This document shows positions 1 through 6,306 of a stretch of DNA of 13,320 nucleotides, one piece after another. Position 1 is the first letter of the stretch. The number at the start of each line of letters is the position of its first letter. The position numbers were made by a program, and so were the translations under genes. Under the pieces are notes generated by a model, which searched no databases, was not told the DNA's origin, and saw only the letters and a program-made list of their open reading frames with translations. Source of the stretch: JBMNUL01 sp050946255 (GTDB lineage Bacteria; Actinomycetota; Coriobacteriia; Coriobacteriales; CADBOM01); the NCBI GenBank assembly GCA_050946255.1, contig JBMNUL010000066.1, positions 1 through 13,320 on the forward strand. Reading direction: 5' to 3'.

Positions 1-16
1 ATTCATCTCTTATTAC

Positions 17-45
17 TTGACATCGTGTCAGTAAAAAGCCATTAT
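17..45 (+). promoter_or_regulatory. Probable sigma-70 type promoter of the alcohol dehydrogenase gene with overlapping dyad
   Basis: A perfect TTGACA (17-22) is followed after 17 bp by CATTAT (40-45), which matches 4 of 6 bases of TATAAT. A perfect 5-bp dyad, TGACA (18-22) and TGTCA (26-30) with 3 bp between, covers the -35 box, as expected for a repressor operator. The leader to the ATG at 130 would be about 80 nt, with a purine-rich AAAGG (114-118) as the likely ribosome binding site. The promoter assignment is inference from consensus matching, and no regulator gene is visible nearby. Confidence 0.5.
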
Positions 46-129
46 TACGAGTAGAAAAAAATGGCATTGTTACATGCGATGACGAAAAATATTTCCAACT
101 AGTTTTCAAATAGAAAGGTAGAGAAAAAC

Positions 130-1290
130 ATGATTGAGCAGTTCGTTTATGACATGCCAACTCGCGTTCTTTTCGGTGCTGGGTCGCTTGAGCACCTCCA
201 CGAGGAGAAGCTTCCTGGCAAACATGCGCTCATAGTCATTTCCTCTGGAGGATCGATGAAGCGCCATGGCCAGCTTGCAGCCGTTGAAGCCCAGCTCGAC
301 AAAGCCGGAGTTTCCCATATTCTCTACGATGGTCTGCGTCCCAATCCGACGGACACCAGCGTCGACGAGGCAGCTGGAATAGCGAACAAGGAAGGTTGCG
401 ACTTCATCGTTGGCGTCGGGGGAGGTTCCACCATGGACGCCGCGAAGGCAGTTGCCCTGGTAGCAGGAAATTCCGGCAAGTGCTGGGATTACAGCCCAAG
501 CTCCACGGGTGGCAAGAAGACCCCGGAGAATCCTCCGCTTCCGCTGGTTGTCGTCACCACCTCCGCTGGTACTGGCTCGGAGGTCGACGAATGGTCGGTC
601 ATCACCAACGATGCCACTGGTGAGAAGACCGGATATCGTTCGATGTTCCCAACGATTGCCGTGGTGGATTCCGACCTCATGATGAGCGTCCCCGCTAACT
701 TCACCGCCTATCAGGGAATGGATGCGTTCTTCCATGCGGCTGAGTCGATGATCAACATCAACGAGCACGTTGTGGGTGAGATGTTCGCTATGAAGGCCAT
801 CGAGCTCATAGCAAAGTATCTCCCGAGAGCTGTCGCAAACGGCTCGGACCGCGAGGCGCGCAGCTACATGGCCACGGCCAACACGCTTGCAGGCTACTAC
901 ATGCTCTGCACGTCCGAGCACACGATCGAGCACGCGATGGGCAGCCGTCATCCAAAGCTGGTGCATGGTGCCGGCCTCATCATGATCAGCCACGAGTACT
1001 TCGACTTCTTCGCAGAGCGCAAGGCATGCGAGGAGCAGATGGTGAAGATGGCTCGCATCATGGGGCATCCCGAGGCGAAGACCGGAAAGGACTTCATCGC
1101 AGCGCTCGACGAGCTTATCGAGGCTGTGGGGTGCTCTGACCTCAAGATGAGCGACAACGGCATCGAAGAGTCTGAGCTCCCCGGATTTGTGGACCTATAC
1201 CACAAGGTTTGGGGAGGCAACAACGACGCAGACCCGCTCAAGCTCACCGACGAGGACGTGCTTGGCATGCTCCAGCGCTCCTACAAGTAA
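130..1290 (+). CDS. Iron-containing (group III) alcohol dehydrogenase
   Basis: This 386-residue protein has the full usual length of the Fe-ADH family, which interconverts alcohols and aldehydes or ketones with NAD(P)H in the cytoplasm. The nucleotide-binding GGGS motif is at residues 97-100, with the family Asp at 103 (GGGSTMDAAK). The expected divalent-metal ligands are Asp198 and His202 (QGMDAFFHAAE), His264 and His279 (EHTIEH...HGAG), by alignment from memory to FucO and YqhD. The layout resembles the YqhD/butanol dehydrogenase-like branch more than FucO. It has its own promoter and is followed by a hairpin, so it appears monocistronic. Substrate cannot be inferred: the neighbours are a surface protein and a flavoprotein of unknown substrate. 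The family call is firm and the physiological role is open. Confidence 0.93.
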   Translation: MIEQFVYDMPTRVLFGAGSLEHLHEEKLPGKHALIVISSGGSMKRHGQLAAVEAQLDKAGVSHILYDGLRPNPTDTSVDEAAGIANKEGCDFIVGVGGGSTMDAAKAVALVAGNSGKCWDYSPSSTGGKKTPENPPLPLVVVTTSAGTGSEVDEWSVITNDATGEKTGYRSMFPTIAVVDSDLMMSVPANFTAYQGMDAFFHAAESMININEHVVGEMFAMKAIELIAKYLPRAVANGSDREARSYMATANTLAGYYMLCTSEHTIEHAMGSRHPKLVHGAGLIMISHEYFDFFAERKACEEQMVKMARIMGHPEAKTGKDFIAALDELIEAVGCSDLKMSDNGIEESELPGFVDLYHKVWGGNNDADPLKLTDEDVLGMLQRSYK

Positions 1291-1372
1291 GGGCGGAGGA
1301 AGGCTCTTCGAAGCTAGGTGAGACTTCCCAAGGGATATATTTAGAGAAGAAGCAGGTTGTTCTCCAAATGTT

Positions 1373-1409
1373 AAGAGGGACGCAGTCCACAATGAACTGC
1401 GCCCCTCTT
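1373..1409. terminator. Hairpin between convergent genes, probable bidirectional terminator
   Basis: AAGAGGG-A-CGCAGT (1373-1386) pairs with ACTGCG-C-CCCTCTT (1396-1409), giving 13 base pairs with one A/C mismatch and a 9-nt loop. It lies 82 bp after the stop of the alcohol dehydrogenase gene and 47 bp beyond the end of the convergent minus-strand gene. Only a short T run (CTCTTT) follows on the plus strand, so it is a plausible rather than textbook intrinsic terminator. Confidence 0.65.
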
Positions 1410-1456
1410 TAGCTTGCGGTCCTCGCTAAGTCGAGGCATTAAACGGTTGGCAGATT

Positions 1457-3247
1457 TTACAACCCAACTGAGTCTGCACCGTGAGCAGCTTGGTCTGCCG
1501 TAAAGCCCTCATACTCTAGCTGCTCGATCATCTCGCTTCTCGAAAAGCCGAACAGCTCCTGGTAGCTTTCTGCGGACTTCTCGGCCTGTTCGTACCAATC
1601 AGCTCCACAATTATCTGCTGCGTAGGTTGCATCTTCATGGGAAAAGCCCTCGTACTCGAGCTGCTCGACTAACCCGCTATACGAGAATGCCATGTTTGTA
1701 GATAGATAGCTTTCAGCACTTCGCAAGGCGTTCTGTTGAGAAACGGTGGGCTTCTTTCTCCATTGTGCCGTTATCGTGGTGTCCTTTGTTATCTCCGTGG
1801 ACTCATCGGGGTCCCATCCTATGAAATCATATCCATCCCTGGTTGGGTCCGAGGGCGCCGTCGAGGTCTCTCCGTCTAGGACTTCTTGAGTATCAAGAGT
1901 GTTGCCCTGACCGTCTACATATGTGACCGTCCAAACATGTGACCACTGTTCACTCAACGTGCAATCCTTGAAAACAGTTATTGAAGTCCTGGTGTATTCT
2001 TCACCAGTGCTGGTGTCTTTCCAGCATTTAAACCGATACCCATCTTTTTCGCCCGGATCCGGTGTAGAAATAACGGCACCTGCGCCAAGGTCCGTCCCAG
2101 TTTCAGTGCTGATCTCCTTATCGCCATCAACAAATTTAACAGTGAATTCCTCGGGCGTTATCGTGACGCTCTTCGCTATTTCCTCTGTTGTCAGAAGATA
2201 GCTTTCATCGCAATCTGATGGGACCATTGCTTTTACAGTGCACAGCTTGTCCCTGTCAATGAAAGCAAAGACATATCCTTTTTCGGATGTCAGCGTCACT
2301 TGCGAATAGTAGGCATCGCAATCTCCAACTTCAACGCTCTCTGGAACTCCACTTCTGACGTAACCGTCGAGCGATTCGACATAATCCTCGAATTCCTCTT
2401 CGTCATAGGCAGAGTCTATGGTCACTCCATCATCTTGTAGATCTTCTGGATCTTCGAATGTAATGGAGACTTCCCCTCCACATGGTGGGGTGGCAATAAC
2501 ATTTCCACTGTCATCTTTTGACTGCGTCCAATCGCTAGGTATCCCAATTTCCACATTCGAGCTGGCCATCGTGGAATCTAGTTCATATGGCACGGGCCTG
2601 AATATAAATGCCAGAACGACAATGACTACTATTACCGCAACAACGATTCCGGTAATTTTGAGTATCTTCTTTTTGAAGGCCTTCTGCTCTTCTGGCGTTC
2701 GTTTGGGTTCTTTCTTCTTTTTCTCCTTGCCATTTTCAGGGCTTTCATTCCATGCGGCTGCTCCATCTATCGAGGCCTCTGCATCTGAAGCAGGTGTGAA
2801 GGCCCCCGCCGCTGGGGTAAAGGGTTCTGATGTTTGGCCATTTTCCAGTGGAGTCGAATAGGAATCTGGCGTGGGCTCGCCGGCTTCGACGTTCGCATCG
2901 CCTGAGGATGCGCTCTGATTCGTTTCTCCAAAGTTTTCCGAGTTGCTGCTCTCGGCAGCAGTTTCAGCGCCTGTAGAGAAAGTGCCTGTTTCCTGATCAG
3001 GCTCATTGGTTGGGAAAATGGATTGAGGCGCCACTACCGGGTGGGGGATACCTGCATCCTGTTTCCCAGGAACATTTCCTTGTGATGCACTGCCGTCTTG
3101 CTGTGAGGCAGAGCTGTCTTGTTGAGATACGACGCCGTCTTGCGGGTCTTGTGTGGTGTCGTTTTGCTGCGAGGCACTGCCATCTAGCGGGTCTTGTGTG
3201 GCGCCGTCGTCTTGCGGGAGTGACCCGCTATTCTCATTTTCATCCAT
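1457..3247 (-). CDS. Single-pass membrane protein with InlB-type repeats and C-terminal Ltp repeats
   Basis: The ATG at 3247 is chosen because AAAGGTGG lies 8 nt upstream. An in-frame ATG at 3304 would add 19 residues but would place the start inside an inverted repeat. The 596-residue product has four parts. Residues 1-170 are Gln/Asp/Ser/Thr/Pro-rich and of low complexity. A Lys-rich stretch (about 174-195) precedes one hydrophobic helix (about 197-216), predicting N-inside and C-outside. Residues 368-435 and 439-496 resemble InlB B-repeats/Listeria-Bacteroides repeats (DGYDFIGWDP...TITAQW). Residues 503-596 are two Ltp (host cell surface-exposed lipoprotein) repeats sharing EQLEYEGF. There is no N-terminal signal peptide or lipobox. 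Surface exposure is inferred. Ltp domains are known from a Streptococcus phage superinfection-exclusion lipoprotein, but that function cannot be transferred here. It is AT-richer than the wall cluster. Confidence 0.85.
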   Translation of the reverse strand: MDENENSGSLPQDDGATQDPLDGSASQQNDTTQDPQDGVVSQQDSSASQQDGSASQGNVPGKQDAGIPHPVVAPQSIFPTNEPDQETGTFSTGAETAAESSNSENFGETNQSASSGDANVEAGEPTPDSYSTPLENGQTSEPFTPAAGAFTPASDAEASIDGAAAWNESPENGKEKKKKEPKRTPEEQKAFKKKILKITGIVVAVIVVIVVLAFIFRPVPYELDSTMASSNVEIGIPSDWTQSKDDSGNVIATPPCGGEVSITFEDPEDLQDDGVTIDSAYDEEEFEDYVESLDGYVRSGVPESVEVGDCDAYYSQVTLTSEKGYVFAFIDRDKLCTVKAMVPSDCDESYLLTTEEIAKSVTITPEEFTVKFVDGDKEISTETGTDLGAGAVISTPDPGEKDGYRFKCWKDTSTGEEYTRTSITVFKDCTLSEQWSHVWTVTYVDGQGNTLDTQEVLDGETSTAPSDPTRDGYDFIGWDPDESTEITKDTTITAQWRKKPTVSQQNALRSAESYLSTNMAFSYSGLVEQLEYEGFSHEDATYAADNCGADWYEQAEKSAESYQELFGFSRSEMIEQLEYEGFTADQAAHGADSVGL

Positions 3248-3280
3248 GTCTTGTTCCACCTTTCTTGCTGGAATTTGCCG

Positions 3281-3317
3281 ATACTTTCGAATTACCCCAA
3301 CCAAAGTTCGAAAGTAT
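3281..3317 (-). repeat. Perfect 11-bp inverted repeat upstream of the InlB/Ltp gene
   Basis: ATACTTTCGAA (3281-3291) and TTCGAAAGTAT (3307-3317) are exact reverse complements separated by 15 bp. The element lies 34-70 bp upstream of the ATG at 3247. A TATAAA on the minus strand (3319-3324) abuts it, so transcription would start inside it. It could be an operator read as DNA or a leader hairpin read as RNA. No good -35 box was found at the right distance, so the promoter part is weak while the repeat itself is certain. Confidence 0.75.
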
Positions 3318-3466
3318 TTTTATAGTGTCATAACAAATAATTATTCTACTCTCGTTATGCTCTTTCAGGAATAAGCAAAGACAAATTTTTTCAGGTTTCT
3401 TGGATTCACGGTATGAAATACAGGTATTCCGGCAAGTTTCTTGTTCTTTTCGAATCAAAAATGATG

Positions 3467-3506
3467 CTCGGCGAGATTCGGAAAGACTCGGCGAGATTCG
3501 GAAAGA
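3467..3506. repeat. Two perfect tandem copies of a 20-bp unit in the divergent intergenic region
   Basis: The unit CTCGGCGAGATTCGGAAAGA occurs at 3467-3486 and again, without a mismatch, at 3487-3506. It lies about 80-120 bp upstream of the TATAAT box of the flavoprotein gene and about 220 bp upstream of the divergent InlB/Ltp gene. Spacing of two helical turns suggests a pair of binding sites for one regulator on the same DNA face (inference). A separate perfect palindrome CTTCGCGAAG is at 3530-3539. The rest of the 375-bp gap (3248-3622) is AT-rich with no convincing gene. Confidence 0.8.
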
Positions 3507-3564
3507 TACATTAGGTTTTTCATAGGCAGCTTCGCGAAGGTTCCATATCGAATTTCCCATACTG

Positions 3565-3617
3565 TTGTTCTGATGGTCGCAGCAGAAATATAATGTGCTC
3601 AATAATCAAGGGAGGTG
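3565..3617 (+). promoter_or_regulatory. Promoter and ribosome binding site of the FAD oxidoreductase gene
   Basis: A perfect TATAAT (3589-3594) follows TTGTTC (3565-3570) after 18 bp, predicting a start near 3601. The strong ribosome binding site AAGGGAGGTG (3608-3617) ends 5 nt before the ATG at 3623, which fixes the translation start. An earlier in-frame ATG at 3593 falls inside the -10 box and is not used if this promoter is right. Confidence 0.6.
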
Positions 3618-3622
3618 CCATC

Positions 3623-5071
3623 ATGGCCAAATTTGGGAAGTTCGTTGTTAGCATGTACGACCATCCGCACGATGACGAGTTCTATAGCAAGAACATGCAT
3701 GGCGTGAAGACCGTTTCTGAAGCTGCGCGGGAGGTCAACGTCATTCGCGAGGTTGATGTTCTTGTTGCCGGGGGAGGACCAGGTGGGACTGCCGCTGCTG
3801 TCTCTGCCGCGCGAGCTGGTGCGGATACGCTGCTGATCGAGCGCTTCGGTCATCTCGGTGGGATGGCAACCGGCGGCCTCGTCAACATCATCCCCAACCT
3901 TGGGAACGCATATGGCGAGCATCTCATCGGAGGGTTCTGTCAGGAGCTCATCGACCGTCTTGCCTCACGTAACGCCGCGAGCTTCCCACCCAAGGAGGTG
4001 TGGGGCAAACCAACTCCGCTGGTGGACAAGTACCTAGATGCCAACATGGGCCATTTCTATGTTCGCGAGAACAAGAATGGCGAGAAGGTACCGCTCTACA
4101 CTGCCGTGATCGACCCGGAAATCGCAAAAGACGAGCTCAACACCATGGTGCTCGAATCCGGGGCTCAGTTGCTGCTCCACACCAACGTCGTGGCTCCAAT
4201 CGTTGAGGGCAACGTGGTCAAGGGAGTGATATTGGAGAGCAAGGCCGGACGCGAGGCAGTGCTGGCCAAGGTCGTGATCGACTCCACTGGGGATGGTGAC
4301 CTGCTCCCAGCTTCAGGTGTAGAGATCGACGACTACATGGCTCCCTCCACCCGTATCGCGCAGTTCGGTTGGGTCTATTGGATCTGCAACGTCGACCTCG
4401 ACGAATACGACGAGTTCCGCGCGTCGAAGCCCGATGAGTTCAAGGCTGCTGAGGGCAAGATTGTCGATGGCGGTGGAATCCCGTTCTTCTCCAAGGGACT
4501 GCTTGAGAACCAGCATGGCGTTGTGTGGTCGCACAGGTTGGTGGGCTCGCTCCACCAGACCGACCCGGAGGAGATGACCTACATCGATGTGAAGACCCGG
4601 AAGACAGCGGTGCACAACTGGGAGTTGCTGCGGGACTTCATGCCGGGATTCGAGAAGAGTTTCATAATGCTGAGCTGTCCGCAGCTAGGAACTTCTGGCG
4701 GCAGGCGTGTGATAGGCGAGTACTACCTCACCGCCGAGGATATGGACCGCGACGAGCCTTTTGAGGACACTATCGCGATTTTCGCGGACAACGACAGGGG
4801 AGAAGATTCGTTAGAGCATCCAAAGAGCTACGTGCCGTATCGCGCGCTGGTGCCGAAGGGTGTCGATGGGTTCTTGGTCGCCTGCCGTGCCCTCTCGTCT
4901 GACTACGAGTGGCAGGAGTTCTTCAATCTCATTCCGCATTGCATGTGCTTTGGGCAGGCAGCCGGAGCTGCGGCGGCAATCGCCGTGAAGGACGGGGTCA
5001 ACGTCCGCGACGTGGATTATGCCAAGCTCAAGGCCGAGCTGCTGGCGAATGGGGCGATTTTGCCGGAATAG
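3623..5071 (+). CDS. FAD-dependent oxidoreductase (FAD_oxidored-type)
   Basis: The 482-residue flavoprotein uses the ATG at 3623, directly after a strong AAGGGAGGTG. An N-terminal FAD-binding Rossmann fold is seen at residues 44-73: VDVLVAGGGPGGTAAA with the glycine motif at 50-55, then acidic Glu73 (LLIER) for the ribose. GGMATGG follows at 79-85. A second dinucleotide-fold signature, DSTGDGD, is at 220-226, and GTSGGRRVIGEYYLT at 357-370 is typical of this family. The C-terminal FAD segment GQAAGAAAAIAV lies at 444-455. No Tat or Sec signal, CxxCH haem motif or iron-sulfur motif was found, so it appears cytoplasmic and lacks the cytochrome part of many coriobacterial reductases. It has its own promoter and no co-directional partner within the window. 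The reaction and substrate are unknown. Confidence 0.9.
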   Translation: MAKFGKFVVSMYDHPHDDEFYSKNMHGVKTVSEAAREVNVIREVDVLVAGGGPGGTAAAVSAARAGADTLLIERFGHLGGMATGGLVNIIPNLGNAYGEHLIGGFCQELIDRLASRNAASFPPKEVWGKPTPLVDKYLDANMGHFYVRENKNGEKVPLYTAVIDPEIAKDELNTMVLESGAQLLLHTNVVAPIVEGNVVKGVILESKAGREAVLAKVVIDSTGDGDLLPASGVEIDDYMAPSTRIAQFGWVYWICNVDLDEYDEFRASKPDEFKAAEGKIVDGGGIPFFSKGLLENQHGVVWSHRLVGSLHQTDPEEMTYIDVKTRKTAVHNWELLRDFMPGFEKSFIMLSCPQLGTSGGRRVIGEYYLTAEDMDRDEPFEDTIAIFADNDRGEDSLEHPKSYVPYRALVPKGVDGFLVACRALSSDYEWQEFFNLIPHCMCFGQAAGAAAAIAVKDGVNVRDVDYAKLKAELLANGAILPE

Positions 5072-5113
5072 CGGTTTAGCTTCGATCAGACTGGCAGTCT
5101 GCATAGATTGCAC

Positions 5114-5140
5114 GGGCCGCCCGGGTTTCCCGGACGGCCC
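5114..5140 (+). terminator. GC-rich hairpin after the flavoprotein gene
   Basis: GGGCCGCCCGGG (5114-5125) pairs with CCCGGACGGCCC (5129-5140): 11 of 12 pairs with a TTT loop, beginning 42 bp after the flavoprotein stop. No T run follows. U-less hairpin terminators are reported in actinobacteria, so it is called a probable terminator. A degenerate copy of its right half is at 5208-5229 (20 of 22 bases identical). Confidence 0.65.
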
Positions 5141-5313
5141 TGATTGGCGAGTTGGCTCAGCAAAGGAGCAGCCAAGTTGCCCGCTCAGCTCTGATTTACC
5201 TTGTTTTCCGGGTTTCCCTGACGGTCCTGGTTAAGAACAGCCCAGGTTAGCCTGACTGTTCAGGCTGATTGGCTACTCTGCCATTCGAGTTGCAGGGCTA
5301 GGCTGATTGGCTA
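5140..5313. repeat. Cluster of short repeats and hairpins in the convergent spacer
   Basis: CTGATTGGC occurs three times (5140-5148, 5265-5273, 5303-5311), and the last two sit inside a 14-bp direct repeat AGGCTGATTGGCTA (5262-5275 and 5300-5313). AGCCTGA (5249-5255) and TCAGGCT (5260-5266) form a perfect 7-bp hairpin with a 4-nt loop, a plausible terminator for the minus-strand gene ending at 5311. CCTGG (5226-5230) and CCAGG (5242-5246) form another small stem. No gene is seen in this spacer. Confidence 0.6.
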
Positions 5314-6150
5314 AATCTTCTTCCACTTTGCAGTGATGACGGTGTCCTCTGTGATAACAGGGTCTCCCGAAGGGTCCCATCCATCGAAAACATATCCATC
5401 GATTGTCGGGGTCTTTTCGGGTGTTCTGGCCCTCTCGCCATCCTCTACCCATTGGCGAGTCAATTCGTATTTGTCTCCATTTGAGTAATAGATGTAGCTG
5501 ACTTCCCAGACCTTCTTGTAGACCGCCTCGAAAGTGGTGGTCTCGGTGATGGTCGTCGTATCCGTATCGGCGCTTATGAATTCCCCGGTATTGGTGTTCG
5601 TCCAGCCCTTGAAATTCTCGTCCTTTCTATATTGGAGCATTCCGGGCATATCTACAGTGGCACCATTGCCGTAATCGGTTACGTACATGGTGGCTACTTC
5701 CAAACCGTCAATATCGAATTTTGCGCACAACGTGGTCCCGGAATCAGAATAGTAGTAGGAATAATAGTCTTCCTCACTTTGAAACCGGTTCTGCTCGGCG
5801 TTTTGAACGGAGGCCTCTGAGGCCCAGAGGCACAGCTGGATTATGAAGAGAATCCCAATTACAACAAAAAAGATAAGTGCACCGACCTTCAACGAGTCGC
5901 GCAGGCTTGAAATGTTGGTATTGCCGGTGTTTCTGCTTACCCTATAGCTTTTGGAATCGTCATCGGTTGACTCTTCCTCTTCATCTAACGATTCATATTC
6001 ATCCCAGATTGGGAGAAATCCCTGCTTAGTGGCCAGGTCGTTATCTTTGAATGGAGGGGTATGGAACTTCGGAAAACCTGCGTAGGGGAGCTCATCCGAT
6101 AGATGGTGCTCCTCTGCCATGTCATCGTTGTCGTGAGATTCGTGGCTCAT
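5311..6150 (-). CDS. Single-pass membrane protein with two InlB-type repeats, downstream of pknB
   Basis: The 279-residue protein has a strongly acidic cytoplasmic N-terminus (residues 1-85), one hydrophobic helix (about 88-109) and an exterior region. A Tyr/Ser-rich stretch (about 128-137) is followed by two InlB B-repeat/Listeria-Bacteroides-type units (about 139-211 and 214-276), the second ending DGYVFDGWDP...VITAKWKK. This closely matches the last InlB unit of the 1457-3247 protein. The two share the order cytoplasmic tail, one helix, two repeats, but this one lacks the Ltp domain and the Gln/Ser repeats. There is no signal peptide, lipobox or LPXTG. A weak GAGAAG ribosome binding site precedes the ATG. 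It lies 156 bp after pknB on the same strand with two hairpins between, so co-transcription is possible but unproven. Function unknown; a surface or PknB-linked role is inference. Confidence 0.82.
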   Translation of the reverse strand: MSHESHDNDDMAEEHHLSDELPYAGFPKFHTPPFKDNDLATKQGFLPIWDEYESLDEEEESTDDDSKSYRVSRNTGNTNISSLRDSLKVGALIFFVVIGILFIIQLCLWASEASVQNAEQNRFQSEEDYYSYYYSDSGTTLCAKFDIDGLEVATMYVTDYGNGATVDMPGMLQYRKDENFKGWTNTNTGEFISADTDTTTITETTTFEAVYKKVWEVSYIYYSNGDKYELTRQWVEDGERARTPEKTPTIDGYVFDGWDPSGDPVITEDTVITAKWKKI

Positions 6151-6173
6151 ATGATCTTCTCAAGTTCCATTTT

Positions 6174-6220
6174 CAAAGGCCACACGGTCAACCGATGGGT
6201 TTTCCGTGCCGTGGCCTTTG
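6174..6220 (-). other. Long structured hairpin just upstream of the InlB-type gene
   Basis: On the minus strand CAAAGGCCA (6220-6212) pairs with TGGCCTTTG (6182-6174). Inside, CACGG pairs with CCGTG past a 3-nt bulge, and AACC pairs with GGTT around a CATC tetraloop. The total is 18 base pairs. It ends about 24 nt before the start codon at 6150 with no T run after it. It may be a terminator, an RNA-processing site, or a structure controlling expression of the downstream gene relative to pknB (inference). Confidence 0.65.
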
Positions 6221-6256
6221 AGCTACCAATCTGTTGTCCCAGTCCCCTTTTCGAAG

Positions 6257-6297
6257 GCCGTGCCCACAACCCGATTGCGAAGGGTCACAGGCACGGC
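6257..6297 (-). other. Structured hairpin directly after pknB
   Basis: On the minus strand GCCGTGCC (6297-6290) pairs with GGCACGGC (6264-6257). A symmetric TGTG/TGTG internal loop follows, then ACCC pairs with GGGT around a 9-nt loop. It starts 9 nt beyond the pknB stop. It shares TTTTCRAAGGCC and the following CAAC(C)CGAT with the hairpin at 6174-6220, so the two look like diverged copies. No T run follows, so termination is possible but not shown. Confidence 0.6.
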
Positions 6298-6306
6298 TAT
6301 TAATTG

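Noticed and set aside
106..1068. Long antisense open frame across the alcohol dehydrogenase gene
   Set aside because: It overlaps a complete Fe-ADH with intact motifs, and its own translation has no recognisable domain or ribosome binding site.
3248..3304. Upstream ATG adding 19 residues to the InlB/Ltp protein
   Set aside because: It falls within the inverted repeat region, whereas the ATG at 3247 has AAAGGTGG at ideal spacing.
3467..3506. CRISPR-like array
   Set aside because: Only two directly adjacent copies with no spacer between them and no cas genes nearby.
3593..3622. Upstream ATG extending the flavoprotein by 10 residues
   Set aside because: It lies within the TATAAT box and lacks a ribosome binding site. 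The ATG at 3623 has an excellent one.
6174..6297. Inverted repeats of an insertion sequence
   Set aside because: The hairpins do not flank a transposase, and the 36-bp region between them has no coding potential.
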